A DNA stretch of 64,000 nucleotides. Origin: Microbispora rosea. Lineage in GTDB: Bacteria > Actinomycetota > Actinomycetes > Streptosporangiales > Streptosporangiaceae. The translations under genes and the position numbers were made by a program. This document shows, piece by piece, positions 15,904 to 25,478 of the stretch (position 1 is its first letter; every line of letters starts with the position of its first letter). A model generated the notes under the pieces. It did not search any database. It was not told the origin of the DNA and worked only from the letters and a program-made list of their open reading frames with translations. The stretch spans positions 62,001 through 126,000 of the forward strand of contig NZ_FTNI01000027.1 of NCBI RefSeq assembly GCF_900156315.1. The letters run 5' to 3'.

Positions 15904-17733
15904 ATGGCTGCGCTCGGATCACTTGAGGACGCTGATAACGGCCCATCCGTGCGTAGAACAGCGCTTCTGCTGGTGCTGCGCTACTACTGCGGCGAGCTGA
16001 GGCGCCAACGGCGGGTCGCGGTGCCCGCGCTGACGTTGCCGGCCCTGGGGAACATCTGCCTGTTCTACCTGGCGCCGCTGGCGGTGGCCGGGCTCGTGGG
16101 GCATCTGTCCGGCGGCGGGGACGGCACCGTCGGTGCGCTCCTGCCGTACGTGCTCGGGTTCGGCGCGATGCTGCTGACCGGTGAGGTGCTGTGGCGGGTG
16201 GGGCTGCACTTCCTGAACCGCACCGACGCCCGGGGCATCGAGCGGCTCGGCGTGGTGGGCATGGACGAGCTGCTGGCCAAGGACGCCGCGTTCTTCCACG
16301 ACAACTTCGCCGGCTCCCTGACCAAGCGGGTGATCGGCTTCTCCTCCAGGTTCGAGGAGTTCGCCGACACGCTCACGTTCTCGATCGTGGCCAAGGTGGT
16401 GCCCCTGGCCTTCGCCTCGGTGGTGCTGTGGCGATACCACCCGCTGCTGGTCCTCGTTCTGGTGGGCCTCATCATCGTCACCGGGTTTCTCGTCGCCCCG
16501 CTCATCCGCCGCCGCCGGGCGCTGGTGGACCGGCGCGAGGCCGCCAGAGTGCTGGTGTCGGGTCACGTCGCCGACGTGCTGGCCAACATGGACACGGTCC
16601 GCTCGTTCGCCGCCGAGGAGCGCGAGGCCGCCGAATATCGGGCGAGGATCGCCGAGCAGCGCAGGTTGTCCCTGCTCTCGTGGGATTACGGCAACCTCAA
16701 GGTGGACACCGTCGTCGCCCCGCTGTCGGTGCTCACCAGCTCCGTGGGCCTGCTCCTCGCCGTGGCGCTGCGCGGAGGTCTCGGCGTGGAGGCCATCGTG
16801 GTGACGTTCACCTACTACACGAACGCGATCGGCATCATGTTCGAGTTCAACCAGATCTACCGGCGCATCGAGAGCGTGCTCACCGAGGCGGCCCAGTTCA
16901 CCGAGCTGCTTCTCGTGCCGCCGACCGTGGTGGACCCGGTCGATCCGCAGCCGCTGCGCCGGGTCGACGCGAGCATCCGCTTCGAACGGGTGCGGTTCGC
17001 GCACGGCGGCGGCCCGCTCCTGTTCGACGGCCTGGACCTGGACATCCCCAGCGGCGCCAAGATCGGGCTGGTCGGCCAGTCCGGCGGCGGCAAGACCACG
17101 CTCACCCGGCTGTTGCTCCGGCTCATGGACATAGACGGGGGCCGCATCCTGATCGGCGGCCAGGACATCGCCCGGCTGCGCCAGGCCGACCTGCGCAGCC
17201 TGATCGCCTACGTGCCGCAGGAGCCCGCCATGTTCCACCGGTCCGTGCGCGACAACCTCGCGTTCGCCCGGCCGGGCGCCACCGAGGCCGAGATCCTCCG
17301 GGCCGCGCGGGCGGCGCACGTCACGGAGTTCGTCGAGTCCCTGCCGGACGGGTTCGACACCCTGGTCGGCGAGCGCGGCGTCAAGCTCTCCGGCGGCCAG
17401 CGGCAGCGCATCGCGCTCGCGCGCGCCATCCTGCGCGACGCCCCGATCCTGCTGCTGGACGAGGCGACCAGCGCGCTGGACTCCGAGAGCGAGATCCTCG
17501 TGCAGGAAGCCCTGTGGCAGTTGATGCAGGACCGTACGGCACTCGTGGTCGCGCACCGCCTGAGCACCGTGGTCCGCATGGACCGGCTCGTCGTGCTCAA
17601 CCGGGGGCACATCGTGGAGCAGGGCACCCACGGCGAACTGCTCCAGGCCGAAGGCCCCTACGCCCGGCTCTGGCACCACCAGTCCGGGGGTTTCCTCATC
17701 GAGGACGACACCCCGGACGTGCTCCACCGCTGA
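15904..17733 (+). CDS. ABC exporter, fused membrane and ATPase domains
   Basis: A 609-residue half-transporter expected to work as a dimer. The membrane domain spans residues ~20-330 with six hydrophobic helices. The nucleotide-binding domain has Walker A GQSGGGKTT (~390), the signature LSGGQRQR (~496), Walker B ILLLDEAT (~515) and the switch His in VVAHRLSTV. It resembles lipid/peptide/drug exporters; the substrate is not inferable. The 3' end reaches a bidirectional terminator shared with the LacI gene. Confidence 0.9.
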   Translation: MAALGSLEDADNGPSVRRTALLLVLRYYCGELRRQRRVAVPALTLPALGNICLFYLAPLAVAGLVGHLSGGGDGTVGALLPYVLGFGAMLLTGEVLWRVGLHFLNRTDARGIERLGVVGMDELLAKDAAFFHDNFAGSLTKRVIGFSSRFEEFADTLTFSIVAKVVPLAFASVVLWRYHPLLVLVLVGLIIVTGFLVAPLIRRRRALVDRREAARVLVSGHVADVLANMDTVRSFAAEEREAAEYRARIAEQRRLSLLSWDYGNLKVDTVVAPLSVLTSSVGLLLAVALRGGLGVEAIVVTFTYYTNAIGIMFEFNQIYRRIESVLTEAAQFTELLLVPPTVVDPVDPQPLRRVDASIRFERVRFAHGGGPLLFDGLDLDIPSGAKIGLVGQSGGGKTTLTRLLLRLMDIDGGRILIGGQDIARLRQADLRSLIAYVPQEPAMFHRSVRDNLAFARPGATEAEILRAARAAHVTEFVESLPDGFDTLVGERGVKLSGGQRQRIALARAILRDAPILLLDEATSALDSESEILVQEALWQLMQDRTALVVAHRLSTVVRMDRLVVLNRGHIVEQGTHGELLQAEGPYARLWHHQSGGFLIEDDTPDVLHR

Positions 17734-17769
17734 GCGGCGCTCCACTGCTGAGCTCCACTGCTGACCGGG

Positions 17770-17804
17770 CCCGGGTCATGAGCGCGACCGTGTCATGACC
17801 CGGG
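17770..17804. terminator. Bidirectional terminator
   Basis: Perfect 12-bp arms CCCGGGTCATGA / TCATGACCCGGG with an 11-base loop between the convergent ABC exporter and LacI genes. Confidence 0.7.
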
Positions 17805-17837
17805 CGACCCACGTCGCGAGGCGCCGTACGGACACGG

Positions 17838-18854
17838 TCACGTGAGCGGCACGGTGGTCGACTCCCGGACCACGAGGCGGCAGGGGTGGGCGTGCCGGCC
17901 GGGGGAGGGGGAGCCGTTGATGGCGGCCAGGAGCATCTCCGCCGCCGACCGGCCGAGCCCTTCGAGGTCCAGATCGATGCTGGTCAGCGGCGGCTGGCAG
18001 GCTTCGGTCATGACGTCCCAGTTGTCGAAGCCGATGAGGGCGACGTCCTGGGGGACCCGGCGGCCGGCGGCCCGCAGCGCGTCGCAGACGCCCCGGGCGA
18101 TCTGGTCGCTGCCGCAGAAGACGGCGTCGAACTCGGCCCGGCCGGCGAGGAGGATGCCGACGGCCTGACGGCCCCACACCTCGCTCCATCCGCCGAACAG
18201 CGGGGGAGCGACCAGGGACAGCCCGTCCTCGGCGAGGCGCTCGGAGGCCGCGGCCGCGCGCACCCGGGCGGAGTTGTGGTGCTCGGGCCCCGTGACGTGG
18301 GCGATCCGGGTGCGCCCGACGGCCAGCAGGTGCTCGACCGCCTTGCGGGCGCCGCCCGCCTCGTCAGGGACCACCGAGCAGTCGCCGGGGTCGGCCGAGC
18401 TGATGAAGGCGTAGACGACGGGCACGGGCAGGTTGGCGCCGATGGGCGCCCGCGCCTCGGTGCGCCGGCCGGTGACGATCATGCCGTCGACCCGGCGACT
18501 GAGGAGGGTCTTGACGTAGTACTGCTCGCGGATGGGATCGTCGCGCCCGTCGCAGAGGAAGACCGACATCTCTCCGGCGCCCAGCGCGTCCTCCGCGCCC
18601 ATCAGCACGGGGATGCTGAACCGCCCGATCGTGTCGGTGGTGATCATGCCGACCGTGTAGGTGCGGCCCGAGTGCAGGCTTCGGGCGCCCGCGTTCGCCT
18701 CGAAGCTGAGCTGCCGGGCCGCCTCCCTGACGCGCATGCGGGTCTCCTCCCGCAGCGATCCGCGTCCGTTGAGCGCCTTGGAGGCCGTGCCCACCGACAC
18801 CCCGGCCAACGCCGCGACGTCGGCGATCGTGGCATGACGCTCCAGCTTTCCCAC
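17838..18854 (-). CDS. LacI-family transcriptional regulator
   Basis: A 338-residue repressor. The N-terminal helix-turn-helix ATIADVAALAGVSVGTASKA and hinge ARSLHSGRTYTVGMI are followed by a periplasmic-binding-protein-like sugar sensor (IGFDNWDVMTEACQPPLTSI near the C-terminus). GTG start with GGAGG. It is divergent from GH127 and is the likely local repressor of the glycan locus to 29.5 kb. The inducer is presumably an arabinose-containing sugar (inference from neighbours). Confidence 0.9.
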   Translation of the reverse strand: MGKLERHATIADVAALAGVSVGTASKALNGRGSLREETRMRVREAARQLSFEANAGARSLHSGRTYTVGMITTDTIGRFSIPVLMGAEDALGAGEMSVFLCDGRDDPIREQYYVKTLLSRRVDGMIVTGRRTEARAPIGANLPVPVVYAFISSADPGDCSVVPDEAGGARKAVEHLLAVGRTRIAHVTGPEHHNSARVRAAAASERLAEDGLSLVAPPLFGGWSEVWGRQAVGILLAGRAEFDAVFCGSDQIARGVCDALRAAGRRVPQDVALIGFDNWDVMTEACQPPLTSIDLDLEGLGRSAAEMLLAAINGSPSPGRHAHPCRLVVRESTTVPLT

Positions 18855-19163
18855 TTTTCCTCCACTTTCCTAGGGGGTTGCCTGAGCCCCACTCTATAGG
18901 CCGTACGTGCGACTACGAAGCCCTCGTAACAACGCGGAAACAGGCTATTGACGGTCTGGAAGCCGGTTGGATACCGTGACGGCAATCGTTTTCCTAGTTT
19001 CCTACTGCGGGCGACCTGCCCTCTGGCTTGTCGCTTCGCAGGCACCAGGGCGGTCCGCCTCGGCGGACTTCCCGCGTCCCTCGCCGTGAGCAGGAGACTC
19101 CTCCGTGAGCAGGAGACTCCTCGGTGGCGTGAAGGACGACCCCTGCTCCACGAAAGATGAGGC
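18855..19163. promoter_or_regulatory. LacI-GH127 divergent control region
   Basis: A 309-base gap with no gene. A candidate GH127 promoter is TTGACG (18948-18953), an 18-bp spacer and TACCGT (18972-18977). The imperfect CG-centred palindrome GGCAATCGTTTTCC (18981-18994) sits at the expected start point, where a LacI protein would block initiation. TTTCCTAG/TTTCCTAC motifs recur at 18866, 18990 and 18998. Confidence 0.45.
19086..19123 (+). repeat. 19-bp tandem repeat in the GH127 leader
   Basis: Two copies of GTGAGCAGGAGACTCCTCC, differing only at the last base. Each contains the inverted repeat AGGAGACTCCT, so the leader can form alternative small hairpins upstream of the start codon. Confidence 0.7.
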
Positions 19164-21161
19164 ATGACTGAGCAGAAGTTGTCAGACACCTCCCCGGTCG
19201 ACCTCCGCGGTTCGGCGGAGCCGGCGGCGCTGCGTGGTTCGGCGGGGCCGGTGGCCCCGGGGCCCGGGGCGACCGCCGCGCTGTGGCCGCTGAGCCCGGA
19301 CCAGGCCCGTCTCGACCCGGGGGGTCTGCTGGGGCAGTGGCAGCGGCGCAACGCCGAGGACACGCTGCCGCACTGCGTGGACAACCTGCACCGCGCCGGG
19401 AACATCGGCAACCTCCGAGCCGCCGCGGGCGAGTCGGACGCGGCGTTCGCCGGCATGTGGTTCGCCGACTCCGACGTCCACAAGACGCTGGAGGCCGCGG
19501 CTTGGGAGCTGGGCACCTCGCCCGGCGACGGGGCGCTGCGGTCGTTCGTGGAGGACACGGTCGCGTTGCTCGCCCGCGCCCAGCAGGCGGACGGCTACCT
19601 CAACTCCTACTTCACCGTCGTCGCGCCGGACGAGCGGTGGCGCAAGCCGGACTGGAGCCACGAGCTGTACTGCGCCGGCCATCTCTTCCAGGCGGCGGTG
19701 GCCGCCGCGCGCACCGGCGTGAGCCCCGCGCTGGTGGCCGTGGCCCGCCGGTTCGCCGACCTGCTGGTGGAGCGGTTCGGGCCTGACGGTGTCGAAGAGG
19801 TCTGCGGGCATCCGGAGATCGAGACCGCGCTCGCCGAGCTCTACCGGCTGACCGGCCACCGGCCCTATCTGGACCTGGCGCGCCGGTTCCTCGACCTGCG
19901 CGGACGGGGTCTGCTCGGGCACGGGCGGTTCGGGCCCGCCTACTACCAGGACCACGTGCCCGTACGCGAGGCCCGCGAGGTCACCGGCCACGCCGTACGC
20001 CAGCTCTACCTGCTGGCCGGGATGGTCGACGTGGGCGTGGAGGCGGGCGACCACGTGCTGCTGGACGCGGCCGAGCGGCTGTGGGAGGACGCCGTCCACC
20101 GGCGCACCTACGTGACCGGCGCGCACGGCTCGCGCCACCGCGACGAGGCGTACGGCGGCCCGTACGAGCTGCCGGCCGACCGGGCCTACGCCGAGACCTG
20201 CGCGGCGATCGCGAGCGTCCACGTGAACTGGCGGCTGCTGCTGGCCACCGGCCGGGCCCGCTACGCCGACGAGATGGAGCGGGCGCTGTACAACGCGGTC
20301 GCCCCCGCCGTGTCGTCCGACGGCAGGCGCTTCTTCTACTCCAACCCCCTGCAGCTGCGCACGGGACACGCGAGCTCGGGGGAGGAGGAGGCGGCGCGCC
20401 GGCTGCCCTGGTATTCGTGCGCCTGCTGCCCGCCCAACATCGCCCGGCTGATGGCCTCGCTGCACGGCTATCTGGCCACCGCCCACGACGACGGCCTGCA
20501 GATCCACCTGTACGCCTCGGGCACCGTGAACGCCGAGGTCGCGGGCGCCGCCGTACAGGTGGACATGCGCACCGAATACCCCTGGCAGGGGCGGATCGAG
20601 CTGACCGTGACCGCCGGGACCGCCGTCCCCTGGACGCTCGCGCTGCGCGTGCCGGCCTGGTGCGACGCGTACACGGTCAGGATCGACGGCGGCCCGGTGA
20701 TGGCCCCCGCGCGGGACGGCTACATCCGGCTCACCCGAGTCTGGGCGCCGGGTACGACGGTCGTCCTCGACCTCGACATGCCCGTCCGGCAGGTGACCGC
20801 GCACCCGCGCGTGGACGCGGTGCGGGGCTGCGTCGCCCTGGCACGCGGCCCGCTCGTGTACTGCCTGGAGCAGGCGGACCTGCCGCCCGGAACGGTCCTG
20901 GAGGACGTGCGGCTGGACCCCGCCGCGCCTGCGGTCACCGCCGCTTCGGCCGCATCGGACCGCGGGGAGGGCCCGGCGGACATCCCGGTCATGATCAACA
21001 TCGGCGGGCTGGTCACCCAGGCCGGCGACTCGCTGTACGCCACCGGGAGAAGGCGGGAGCGGCCGGGCACGCCGCTCACGCTCACGGCGGTGCCGTACTT
21101 CCTCTGGGGCAACCGGAGTGAGGGCCCGATGCGGGTCTGGATTCCGGTCGCCACGGAATGA
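19164..21161 (+). CDS. GH127 beta-L-arabinofuranosidase
   Basis: A 665-residue cytosolic enzyme (no signal peptide) expected to release L-arabinose from beta-linked arabinofuranosyl sugars after import. GH127 uses a cysteine nucleophile in a zinc site. Its ligands can be placed by comparison with the bifidobacterial enzyme HypBA1: Glu344 and Cys346 in YAETCAAIA, nucleophile Cys421 and Cys422 in CACCPPN. An (alpha/alpha)6 barrel covers ~40-430, then beta-sandwich domains. The N-terminal ~35 residues are Ala/Pro-rich and unmatched, so the true start may be internal; GAGG lies only one base from this ATG. Confidence 0.88.
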   Translation: MTEQKLSDTSPVDLRGSAEPAALRGSAGPVAPGPGATAALWPLSPDQARLDPGGLLGQWQRRNAEDTLPHCVDNLHRAGNIGNLRAAAGESDAAFAGMWFADSDVHKTLEAAAWELGTSPGDGALRSFVEDTVALLARAQQADGYLNSYFTVVAPDERWRKPDWSHELYCAGHLFQAAVAAARTGVSPALVAVARRFADLLVERFGPDGVEEVCGHPEIETALAELYRLTGHRPYLDLARRFLDLRGRGLLGHGRFGPAYYQDHVPVREAREVTGHAVRQLYLLAGMVDVGVEAGDHVLLDAAERLWEDAVHRRTYVTGAHGSRHRDEAYGGPYELPADRAYAETCAAIASVHVNWRLLLATGRARYADEMERALYNAVAPAVSSDGRRFFYSNPLQLRTGHASSGEEEAARRLPWYSCACCPPNIARLMASLHGYLATAHDDGLQIHLYASGTVNAEVAGAAVQVDMRTEYPWQGRIELTVTAGTAVPWTLALRVPAWCDAYTVRIDGGPVMAPARDGYIRLTRVWAPGTTVVLDLDMPVRQVTAHPRVDAVRGCVALARGPLVYCLEQADLPPGTVLEDVRLDPAAPAVTAASAASDRGEGPADIPVMINIGGLVTQAGDSLYATGRRRERPGTPLTLTAVPYFLWGNRSEGPMRVWIPVATE

Positions 21162-21164
21162 CCT

Positions 21165-21245
21165 CGCGGGCCGCGTCGTGCGGCCCGCGCCGGAAGAGGG
21201 AACCGCCCGCGGCGCACGCCGCCGAATTCGGGGCGGGCGGTTCCC
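21165..21245. terminator. Two hairpins between GH127 and the GH39-like gene
   Basis: CGCGGGCCG / CGGCCCGCG (21165-21189) and a 13-bp perfect stem GGGAACCGCCCGC / GCGGGCGGTTCCC (21198-21245, 22-base loop). They probably terminate or attenuate GH127 transcription ahead of the secreted hydrolase. Confidence 0.6.
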
Positions 21246-21300
21246 GGCTCCACCTCCTCTCCACCCCCCACCTGAGCATTAGAAAGAGCGAGGTAGGTAT

Positions 21301-23010
21301 ATGCGCAGACCCCGACGCACGACCCTGTTACCCGCGCTGTCCGTGTCACTGGCCGGGGCGCTCGTCCCGCTGGCGCCCGCCGAGGCGGCGGGCGCCACCC
21401 TGACGGTGAACGCGGCCCAGCCCTTCCGGCCCGTCACCCACGTCGCCGCCGGCGGCCTGTACGGCCTGGCGGAGAACAGCAGACCGGCCGACTCCGCGCT
21501 GCTGCCGCTGAAGGTCAACTCGCTGACGCAGCCCGCCCCGGGCGTGGGGCAGCGGCCCAACGGCCAGCCGCCCGGCGGCGACGCGCTGCTCGTGGCCCCG
21601 CAGGCCACCCGGGTGGGGGCCGGGGAGTACATCCGGATGCCGGACATCTACCCGAACTTCCCCTACCAGTGGGTGAGCTGGAACGACTGGCTGGCCAAGG
21701 TGAACACGATGGTCGCCGCCCGTCGCAACGCGACCTCGGTGACCAACGTCATCGGCTGGGAGCTGTGGAACGAGCCCGACGGGACCTGGAACACCTCCGC
21801 CGCCGGGTCCTTCAACGACGGGTGGACGCGCACCTACCGGGCCGTGCGGGCGCTGGACACGACGACGCCGATCGTCGGCCCGAGCACCTCCTACTACAAC
21901 CGCTCCTGGTTGTCGTCGTTCCTGAGCAGCGCCAAGGCCGCGGGCACGCTGCCCGACGTCATCTGCTGGCACGAGCTGGGCGGCGATCCCAGCGGCATCG
22001 CCGGGCACATCGCCGACTACCGCGCGCTGGAAAGCTCGCTCGGCATTAGCCCCCGCCGCATCGCGATCAACGAGTACGCCGCGCCGGGCGAGGTCGACGT
22101 CCCCGGCCGGATCGCCAGTTACGTTGCCAAGTTCGAGCGCGCTGGCGTCGAGACGGCACACAGGGCGTTCTGGTACGAATACGGCACCATGAACGGGCTT
22201 GTCGTCAACAACAGCCAGCCCACCGGCACGTGGTGGCTGTACAAGTGGTACGGCGACATGGCCGGCCGTATGGTCACCACCACCCCGGCCACCCAGACCG
22301 GGCTGGACGGCTTCGCCTCCTACGACTCCACCCGCAAGATCGTCAACGTGGTCTTCGGCAACGAGTCGGGCACCAACACGGTGCGCGTCACGGGCATCGG
22401 CGCGCTGGGCTCCTCGGTCCGGGCGACCCTGCAGTCGACCCCCGCGAACGGCCGGTTCACCGCCGTGACCGCGCCGACGACCATCTCGACGAGCACCTAC
22501 ACCGTGAGCAACGGGCAGATCAGCGTCTCGGTGCCGAACATGTCGGCGACGAGCGCCTACAACCTGGTGATCGAGCCGGTCAGCGGGGTGCCGTCCTATC
22601 AGCAGCGCTACGAGGCGGAGAACGCGGCCGTCTTCCGCGCCCAGCGGCTGACGAGCTCGAGCGCGTCCGAGGGAGGCTACGTGGGGCGCATCGACAACAA
22701 CAACGGCGATCACGCCACGGACAGCTACGTCGACTTCGTGGTGAACGTGCCCACGGCCCGGGCGTACACGATGACCATCGGCTACGCCAACGCGACCGGC
22801 GCGACCGCCACGCAGGGGCTGGCGTACAACGGCGGCGCCTGGACGACGGTCAGCTATCCACCCACGGCCGCCTGGGGCCAGTTCGGCGCGACGGTCAGCA
22901 CCACGGTGAACCTGCGGGCGGGCTACAACGTGATCCGCCTGGCCAAGGGGTCCCCCTCCTTCGGCGGCGGGACCGGCTTTGCCGAGCTGGACTACATCCA
23001 GCTCACCTGA
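21301..23010 (+). CDS. Secreted GH39-like clan GH-A glycoside hydrolase with CBM
   Basis: A 569-residue secreted enzyme: signal peptide (residues ~1-30), a catalytic barrel with acid/base Glu158 in WELWNEPDG and nucleophile Glu258 in AINEYAAPGE, a small beta domain, and a C-terminal CBM35/CBM6-like module (RYEAENAAVF to LDYIQLT). Known GH39 enzymes include beta-xylosidases, alpha-L-iduronidases and a bifidobacterial enzyme releasing galactosyl-arabinose from arabinogalactan protein. The GH127 neighbour makes the last activity attractive, but it is inferred. It is paralogous to the catalytic domain at 26460. Confidence 0.75.
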   Translation: MRRPRRTTLLPALSVSLAGALVPLAPAEAAGATLTVNAAQPFRPVTHVAAGGLYGLAENSRPADSALLPLKVNSLTQPAPGVGQRPNGQPPGGDALLVAPQATRVGAGEYIRMPDIYPNFPYQWVSWNDWLAKVNTMVAARRNATSVTNVIGWELWNEPDGTWNTSAAGSFNDGWTRTYRAVRALDTTTPIVGPSTSYYNRSWLSSFLSSAKAAGTLPDVICWHELGGDPSGIAGHIADYRALESSLGISPRRIAINEYAAPGEVDVPGRIASYVAKFERAGVETAHRAFWYEYGTMNGLVVNNSQPTGTWWLYKWYGDMAGRMVTTTPATQTGLDGFASYDSTRKIVNVVFGNESGTNTVRVTGIGALGSSVRATLQSTPANGRFTAVTAPTTISTSTYTVSNGQISVSVPNMSATSAYNLVIEPVSGVPSYQQRYEAENAAVFRAQRLTSSSASEGGYVGRIDNNNGDHATDSYVDFVVNVPTARAYTMTIGYANATGATATQGLAYNGGAWTTVSYPPTAAWGQFGATVSTTVNLRAGYNVIRLAKGSPSFGGGTGFAELDYIQLT

Positions 23011-23114
23011 GCAGCGCCCGAGCCGCAGCGCGGGTTCGCACCCTGACCGCGCGGACCCGCTCCGGTGAACGAGATGACAGCGGCCGGACGCCGGCCGTCG
23101 AAAGGAAGAACGAT

Positions 23115-24398
23115 ATGAAGAGCCTCGACAAAGGCCGGCGTGCCGCCGGCCTGGGCCTGGTGGTCCTCGTCGTCGCGGGTGGTCTCACCGCGTGCTCAGG
23201 GTCGTCCGGGAGCGACGCCGGTGCCGTTGCCTCGGCGGGCACGGACCAGGCCGCCGGGGGCGGGACCTACACGATCTGGGACCCCTACCCGCAGTTCGAC
23301 GACTCCTCCGACTGGGTGAAGCTGCTCACGCAGTGCGGCACCCAGGCCGGGGTGACCGTCAAGCGGACCGGCTACGACACCACCGACCTGACCAACAAGG
23401 CGCTGCTGGCCGCACAGCAGGGCAACTCGCCGGACGTGCTGATCGTGGACAACCCGGTCGTCTCGACGCTGGCCGAGGCCGGCGTGCTGACGACGACCGA
23501 CGAGACGAAGATCGACACCTCGGCCGTCTCGCCGAACCTGCTCGCCGCCGGCCAGCTCGGCAGCAAGACGTACGGCATCCCGATCGGGGCCAACACCCTC
23601 GCCCTCTACTACAACAAGGAGGTGCTGAAGAAGGCCGGGGTGGACGCCGACTCGGTCAAGGACTGGGCGTCGCTGACCGCGGCGCTGGAGAAGGTGAAGG
23701 CGGCGGGCAAGAAGGGCATCACGTTCTCGGGCATCGGCACCGAGGAGGGCAGCTTCCAGTTCCTGCCCTGGTTCTGGGGCTCGGGTGCGAACCTCACGAA
23801 GCTCGACTCGCCCGAGGGCGTCGCGGCGCTGTCGCTGTGGGCCGACTGGGTGAAGAAGGGCTACGCGCCCACCTCGGTCATCAACAACACCCAGACCACG
23901 AGCTGGCAGGAGTTCGCGACCGGGGACTTCGCCTTCAGCGAGAACGGCACCTGGCAGCTCGCCAACGCCAAGAAGACCGGCTTCGACTACGGCATCATCC
24001 CGATCCCCGCGAAGGACGGCGGCACCGCTCCCGCCCCGACCGGCGGCGAGTTCGTCACCATGCCCGTGCAGAAGGACGCCGCCCGCTACGTCGCGTCGCA
24101 GAAGCTGGTGACGTGCCTGACCAGCACCGGCAACTCCCTGACCACCACCACGACGCTGTCGTACATCGCGCCGACGGAGGACGTGCAGACCAAGCAGGTC
24201 GAGCAGAACGCCGAGCTGAAGGTGTGGGTGGAGGCGGTCAAGGCGGCCAAGGGCCGCACCAGCGACAACCTCGGCACGAAGTACCCGAAGATCTCCGAGC
24301 CGATGTGGAAGGCGATGCAGGCCGCGCTGAGCGGGTCGCAGCCGCCGCAGGAGGCGCTGACCGCGGCCCAGGCCACGGCGGCGAGCGCCATCCAGTAG
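23115..24398 (+). CDS. Sugar ABC transporter substrate-binding lipoprotein
   Basis: A 427-residue family 1 solute-binding protein. The lipobox LTAC places the lipidated residue at Cys27. The mature protein shows YTIWDPYPQFDDSSDW, SPDVLIVDNPVVS and GTEEGSFQFLPWFWGSG, in keeping with oligosaccharide binders. AGGAAG precedes the ATG. It begins the importer operon (binding protein, two permeases). No ATPase gene is present, so a shared MsiK-type ATPase elsewhere is expected. Confidence 0.9.
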   Translation: MKSLDKGRRAAGLGLVVLVVAGGLTACSGSSGSDAGAVASAGTDQAAGGGTYTIWDPYPQFDDSSDWVKLLTQCGTQAGVTVKRTGYDTTDLTNKALLAAQQGNSPDVLIVDNPVVSTLAEAGVLTTTDETKIDTSAVSPNLLAAGQLGSKTYGIPIGANTLALYYNKEVLKKAGVDADSVKDWASLTAALEKVKAAGKKGITFSGIGTEEGSFQFLPWFWGSGANLTKLDSPEGVAALSLWADWVKKGYAPTSVINNTQTTSWQEFATGDFAFSENGTWQLANAKKTGFDYGIIPIPAKDGGTAPAPTGGEFVTMPVQKDAARYVASQKLVTCLTSTGNSLTTTTTLSYIAPTEDVQTKQVEQNAELKVWVEAVKAAKGRTSDNLGTKYPKISEPMWKAMQAALSGSQPPQEALTAAQATAASAIQ

Positions 24399-24461
24399 CG
24401 TCGCGCGGGTCCGGGGCGACCGGCCCCGGGCCCGCCGCCGGTCGTCCAGACGAAGGAAAGC

Positions 24462-25478
24462 ATGAAACACGCAACTCAGACGCCGGCCCCGCCGACCGAG
24501 GGCGGCTGGCGGGAGGGGGCCACGGCGTCGCGGGCCGGGAGCGCGCACCGCGCACCCGCGCGGCGGGGCGGCCCGGGGCAGTGGGCAACAGGGCGGTGGG
24601 CAACAGGGCAGTGGGCGGCATGGGCGTTCCTCGTGCCGGTGGTGGTCTACCTGCTCGCGTTCTACGTCTATCCGCTGTATCGCAACGTCGACCTCAGCCT
24701 GCGGAACTACACGGTGCGCTCGTTCGTGCAGGGGGACGCGCCGTTCACCGGGTTCGCCAACTACGCCAAGGTGTTCGCCGACGCCACCTTCGCCCCGGCG
24801 CTGTGGCACACCATCGTGTTCACGGTGGTGTCGCTGGCCTTCCAGTTCACCATCGGGCTCGCGCTGGCGGTGTTCTTCAGCCGGAACTTCCGGCTGTCGG
24901 CGACGCTGCGAGCGCTGTTCCTGGTGCCGTGGCTGCTGCCTCTGATCGTGTCCTCCTCAACATGGTCGTGGATGCTCAACAGCGAATCCGGCGTGGTCAA
25001 CGCCGCCCTCACCGCGGTCGGCACCGACCCGGTCAACTGGCTGACGTCGCCGGACTGGTCACTGTGGTCGGTGACCATCGCCAACATCTGGATCGGGATC
25101 CCGTTCAACCTGGTCGTGCTCTACAGCGGACTCCAGGCGATCCCCACCCACATCTACGAGGCGGCGGCCCTCGACGGCGCCACCCCCTGGCAGCGGTTCT
25201 GGCGGGTGACGTTCCCCCTGCTGCGGCCGGTCTCGGCGATCACGCTGCTGCTCGGGCTGGTCTACACGCTGAAGGTGTTCGACATCATCTGGATCATGAC
25301 GAAGGGCGGCCCGAGCGACGCGTCAACGACGCTCGCCACCTGGTCCTACCGGCTGGGCTTCGGCAACATGCTGCCCTCCTTCGGCCCGGGCGCGGCGGTC
25401 GGCAACCTGCTGATCGTGATCGCGCTGGTCTTCGGCCTCGTCTACATCCGTACGCAGCGAAGGCAGGGGGCGGCATGA
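24462..25478 (+). CDS. Sugar ABC permease, MalF-type
   Basis: A 338-residue inner-membrane permease with six predicted helices after a basic, repetitive N-terminus (GQWATGRWATGQWAAW). The EAA loop that contacts the ATPase is EAAALDGATPWQRFWRVTFP. The stop overlaps the next start (ATGA at 25475-25478), so the two permeases are translationally coupled. Confidence 0.9.
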   Translation: MKHATQTPAPPTEGGWREGATASRAGSAHRAPARRGGPGQWATGRWATGQWAAWAFLVPVVVYLLAFYVYPLYRNVDLSLRNYTVRSFVQGDAPFTGFANYAKVFADATFAPALWHTIVFTVVSLAFQFTIGLALAVFFSRNFRLSATLRALFLVPWLLPLIVSSSTWSWMLNSESGVVNAALTAVGTDPVNWLTSPDWSLWSVTIANIWIGIPFNLVVLYSGLQAIPTHIYEAAALDGATPWQRFWRVTFPLLRPVSAITLLLGLVYTLKVFDIIWIMTKGGPSDASTTLATWSYRLGFGNMLPSFGPGAAVGNLLIVIALVFGLVYIRTQRRQGAA

